A DNA stretch of 64,000 bases from assembly GCF_001746365.1 (NCBI RefSeq), contig NZ_MJAJ01000001.1:69182-133181 (forward strand). Direction: 5' to 3'. Under the pieces are notes generated by a model. It saw nothing but the letters and a program-made list of their open reading frames with translations, did no database searches and was not told the DNA's origin. Positions 63,759-64,000 of the stretch are shown one piece after another (within the stretch, counting starts at the first letter, position 1; every line of letters starts with the position of its first letter). This DNA comes from Streptomyces sp. LUP30 (GTDB lineage Bacteria; Actinomycetota; Actinomycetes; Streptomycetales; Streptomycetaceae). A program made the position numbers and the translations under genes.

Positions 63759-63839
63759 GCATCATCTCCGCAGCGATCGACATCGGGGTGCGCGTCCCAC
63801 GAAACCGCTCCTTCCGCCCGCGCGGGAGGCTGCGTTTAT

Positions 63840-63863
63840 AGGGGGGACAAGCTCGACCCCCCT
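63840..63863. promoter_or_regulatory. Inverted repeat between MFS and regulator genes
   Basis: AGGGGGG and CCCCCCT arms, seven bases each, surround ten bases in the divergent promoter region. A possible binding site for the adjacent regulator; low sequence complexity limits confidence. Confidence 0.3.
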
Positions 63864-63894
63864 GCCGGGGATTGCGGGCCGTAGCGTGGGAAGC

Positions 63895-64000
63895 ATGGAA
63901 AGCCGCTCCGAGAACCGCGCCGACATCCGTGACTTCCTCGCCCGCCGGCGCGCCCAGCTCACCCCCGAGCAGGTCGGCCTGCCCACCAGCGGCCGGCGCC
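63895..64000 (+). CDS. Helix-turn-helix regulator, N-terminal part (partial)
   Basis: ATG 63895 opens MESRSENRADIRDFLARRRA and QLTPEQVGLPTSG, the characteristic start of Streptomyces XRE-type regulators with a C-terminal MmyB-like sensor. The gene leaves the window at 64000. It is divergent from the MFS transporter, which it may control. Confidence 0.65.
   Translation, partial: MESRSENRADIRDFLARRRAQLTPEQVGLPTSGRR

Noticed and set aside
1..64000. tRNA, rRNA or tmRNA genes and tRNA-derived attachment sites
   Set aside because: No cloverleaf-like or rRNA-like sequence was noticed on either strand; a covariance-model scan would be needed to exclude them fully.

Overview
The window is high-GC actinobacterial DNA and almost certainly comes from a Streptomyces or close relative. 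Evidence: strong third-position GC, SD-led genes with GTG/ATGA overlaps, the regulator families present (TetR, LysR, MerR, AraC and a partial XRE type), Streptomyces-type insertion sequences, and remnants of the tap-tpg genes that replicate and cap linear Streptomyces replicons. It looks like accessory or chromosome-arm DNA: intact islands sit in a bed of broken genes and transposase fragments of at least ten families (IS3, IS5, IS30, IS110, IS256, IS481, IS1380, ISL3, ISAzo13). No rRNA, tRNA or CRISPR array was seen.

Layout. 1-2,780: gene debris (TetR tail, SDR, aminoglycoside phosphotransferase with one frameshift, aldo/keto reductase, IS256). 2,780-8,523: compact terpenoid locus with polyprenyl diphosphate synthase, class I terpene synthase and two different Rieske non-haem iron oxygenases, followed by a decayed saccharopine-dehydrogenase-like reductase. 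8,533-17,353: IS3 and TetR remnants, an ATP-grasp/MBL-fold pair divergent from an AraC regulator, arsC-trxB remnants, small hypotheticals, a complete IS5 element (15,770-16,826) and a small secreted protein. 17,528-25,145: Imm49-like protein, ASCH-like pseudogene, NAD-dependent reductase, tap-tpg remnant cut by an IS110 fragment, SRPBCC protein, a DUF6817-ketopantoate-reductase-like fusion and its divergent LysR regulator.

25,217-28,892: an ISL3 transposase and two passenger genes bounded by about 41-bp inverted repeats. 29,154-34,000: hydrolase-MerR operon, ISAzo13 remnant, then a relic of a conjugative element (winged-helix replication-type protein, a dense TGCGCA hexamer array, a TcpC-like gene and a small membrane protein). 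34,000-42,725: hypotheticals, a capsid-protease-like ORF, an ADP-ribosylglycohydrolase and a frameshifted M48 protease. 42,889-52,143: a three-gene operon for two giant unrecognised proteins (about 1,590 and 1,075 aa) and a beta-lactamase-fold hydrolase; a separate peptidoglycan-binding-domain protein lies nearby at 54,271. 56,063-61,189: a molybdenum aldehyde/xanthine oxidoreductase of PaoABC type with its XdhC chaperone, followed by a zinc alcohol dehydrogenase, an MFS exporter and a partial XRE regulator.

The two most promising systems are the terpene synthase plus double-Rieske locus, because bacterial terpene clusters usually tailor with P450s, and the giant-protein operon, whose members share low-complexity His/Gly/Pro-rich segments and a cell-wall link. 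All functional statements are read from motifs and family knowledge; no database search was possible.
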